Source of the DNA: Rhynochetos jubatus
Lineage: Eukaryota > Chordata > Aves > Eurypygiformes > Rhynochetidae
Length of the DNA: 64,000 nt
Direction: 5' to 3'
Assembly: GCA_027574665.1 (NCBI GenBank)
Contig: CM050655.1
Span: 16,239,170 to 16,303,169, forward strand
The notes under the pieces are model-generated. The model worked only from the letters and a program-made list of their open reading frames with translations. It made no database searches and was not told where the DNA came from. Within the stretch, counting starts at the first letter, position 1, and each line of letters starts with the position of its first letter. Below are positions 61,501-64,000 of the stretch, piece after piece. A program made the position numbers and the translations under genes.

Positions 61501-64000
61501 AGATTTCTCAAAAGTGATTGAAAGATTTTTGATTGAAAGATTTAGGTAGTCTTAGCAAGAAAGGCTATTTTTAACATACAAGTAGCTGGTCAAATTCAAG
61601 AAACACAGCGGAAAACAGTACCAAAGCAGAAGTAAAGTTTATAACCAAGAGGTGACCTCAAGACAGCTTGGCCAGCCCCCGGTCCCAAAATAAAATATTA
61701 ATGATGCTGTGAAGCAGACAGAAATGGGCAGTGCAGCTAGGTAGAAATGAAGAAAAAGATGGGATTAAGGGAAAGTGCAAGCAAACAATTACATGTCATG
61801 TCATATGAAGGTTCACTTTAAAGTATTATCAAGACTACATCTATATGAGCAAATAGTGAGGTCCAAATGGACCAGACATCCAGAGTAAAACACATCATGC
61901 CAAGAACCCAACATCCAATATTAGATGTGTTTTGGAGAATTTTAGTATGTATCTGAAACCTGTTTCCACATAGACTGAATATTCAGCAGCAGCTAGAGAA
62001 CATCCGATACACCTGTGAAGAACAGCCTCCAGTTCAACTTCATTAGAAAAAAATCCAGACTCTGCAGAGCAAAATGCAGTTCAATAAACATGGAAGAGCA
62101 GAAGCACAAGCACAAGTTTCAAAAGTACATGCCTTATCCAGACTAACAAGGCAGCTTCCTAAAAGTCAGTGAGACCAAATGCAATACTACTTCTCTGGAC
62201 TAGACAAGATGAAGGGCCTAAAATCAAGGGTTTGGCAATAGAATCAAAGTATAAACAATGGAGTCTGTGGAGAGCCAGCAGCATAATTGTGAATGTTAAA
62301 ATTATTTTCTTAAGGCTGCTTCTCCTTATTATAATCTGGTTTGACAGAATAGGCTTAGGTAATAGTGTAATACATAAAGCCATTCAAGAAATTATATGAT
62401 GGTAAAACAAGACTTCATCTGGAAAAGTGCAGTACAGTTTGGAATTTAATGTTTGGTTTCCTCCGTTACAAAGACATTTAGAAATTGGTTGATTTTTGTT
62501 TCTAAAAAAGGCATTTAGTCACTGATTTGTATAATCTCAATGGAACAATGAAGTTCATTAAGAAAGGATCTCTATAATGCAATAACTTGCATTAAGGTAC
62601 TAACTAGTAGTTTCTTAAGCTATGCCTGATACACACTGAACCTATGACACTAATAGGAAAATCATAAGTTCTGTGAAAACCAAAATTTCTTTTTTTCTTA
62701 TTTCCTTTCACTAACACTGAAAACAAAGAATTTGTGGGATTTCACTCATAAACTATTAGGAGAAAGGTTTAGACTTAATTATTAAATAAAGAGGACGGTT
62801 ATCCTTTCTTATTTTGGTTAGATTACTGTATCTGGCAAATCGGTGTTCGAGTCTAAGACCATACAAACTTGTACTTACGACGGAAAACTAGAAAGCTGGG
62901 CCAGCAAAGGAAACACTGCAAGATTAGTGAACAGATCATGTTCTTGAGGGCTGTCACAAGGAATTGGTAACGTGCTTATTGGAGCCCATGCAAGACCAAG
63001 ACCAAGCTGAATCCAGTAAAACATCTAGCAAAATGGCTAAGTAAGCATTTTACAGGCTCCACTCAGTGCTGATATGGCTGTAGCCTGTCACATAATATCT
63101 AAACTCTTTTCCATCTTCTATTCATTGGTGTGTCCTGAGCAGCTGGAATTTGACAGTGATGACAGTGCTTTCTCGTAGCCAACTTTTTTCAAAATCACTT
63201 CCCCCATCTTTAGGAAGAATATGGTAATTCACTCACATTTCCATGGAGGACAGGTAATATTTAAATACAAGGCAGTATAAACAAGCAAGTAAGAGAAGTG
63301 GAACAGCACTGACCGCTCAGTTCGATGCCTGCCCAAATGTGTCCTCACAATCCTCTACATTAGAACAGGCACTGAAATGATCCACAATGTGCTACCTACT
63401 ATTCTTATTAATACCAACCTTCATAAGCAGTTGGAATATCACTGTCCATACTGAATTTTTCTGACGCTTGTTTTACTTTTTTCTTTTTTTTATAATGGCC
63501 TACTTACTTTGTATCTCCTTATACTTACTAGGATAATATTCCACATTTATCCCCTGTTCTTTCACTGAGTCAACTACACAGGCAATCTGACAGCTAAATT
63601 ATGTATGGCACTGCTGTCAGTCTCAGAGATACAAATGTCTTTCTCCTACAGCCAACAACCTCAAGCCATTTAGCACTGAACTTATGCAACAATAAGCAAA
63701 AGTGGCACCATACCTCTACTTCCCAAACACCTCTACTATAACTATCTTTTTTTTTCCTTGCAAGCCTTCAGATAGACAGCACTATTTAAATTTTACTTTA
63801 AAAGAAGGGGGAAACCAGCCTAAAAATCAACACACTTGCATTCCCCATCTTGTTTTCATACTGCATTGCATAAGGCTGATGGCTTATTAAAATGAACCTG
63901 CATCTTAAGACAAAACTTTTCTTAATACAAAGCATCTCATTTTAAAAAGCTATAAATATTTCCAGGAAAGCTATATTTACACAAACACTGCCACTCTACA
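58515..64000. other. Non-coding AT-rich DNA, no gene recognised
   Basis: Contains an A16 run (61020-61035) and a 15-bp tandem near-duplication (61516-61545). Frames of 60-77 codons overlap on both strands near 59.8 and 62.2 kb without domains. No mobile element was recognised. Confidence 0.5.

Noticed and set aside
1-64000. CRISPR arrays, bacterial operons, rRNA, CpG islands, complete retrovirus
   Set aside because: No regularly spaced repeats, no operon-like packing of frames, no rRNA words, no long GC-rich CpG-dense stretch, and no internal retroviral genes next to either LTR.

Overview
The window looks like nuclear, non-coding DNA from a bird. The identity rests on repeats. A 5'-truncated CR1 LINE lies at 51541-52086 (minus strand) and keeps the typical avian CR1 C-terminal reverse-transcriptase ORF and 3' UTR. 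A roughly 0.8 kb avian endogenous-retrovirus LTR lies at about 21206-22017, and a fragment of a related LTR at about 47230-47440. Interspersed repeats I could recognise cover only about 2-3% of the window, which fits a bird and not a mammal. The DNA is AT-rich and CpG-poor throughout. I cannot name the species or the locus.

I found no convincing protein-coding gene. There are about ten open frames of 100-142 codons. That number is expected by chance in 64 kb of AT-rich DNA read in six frames, and the only one I recognise is the CR1 remnant. One + strand segment (37116 to 37250, or on to 37450) has a good splice acceptor, a 44-codon open frame, a strong donor-like site and an AATAAA downstream. 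It is reported only as a weak candidate exon. No tRNA, rRNA, CRISPR array or CpG island was seen.

Layout: 1-8 kb is AT-rich with a G/T tract and several poly-A runs. At 8.0-8.3 kb is a compact block with retained CpGs and homeodomain-type cores. The 15-19.5 kb interval has a run of similar blocks (15.3, 17.1, 17.7, 18.0, 19.3 kb). At 21.2-22.0 kb is the solo LTR. At 30.4-31.1 kb is another candidate regulatory block. At 32.7 kb is an ancient CR1-like scrap and at 37.1 kb the candidate exon. The 42.9-49.2 kb interval holds three long G-runs and the LTR fragment. At 51.5-52.1 kb is the CR1, followed directly by the densest candidate regulatory region (52.4-53.1 kb). 53-64 kb is plain AT-rich DNA with one more G/T tract.

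The most economical reading, which is inference, is a large intron or gene desert carrying developmental enhancers. Purine homopolymers of 12 or more are strongly biased to the + strand (15 against 1 by my count), which may reflect transcription of the minus strand. I found no evidence of a novel multi-gene biological system here.
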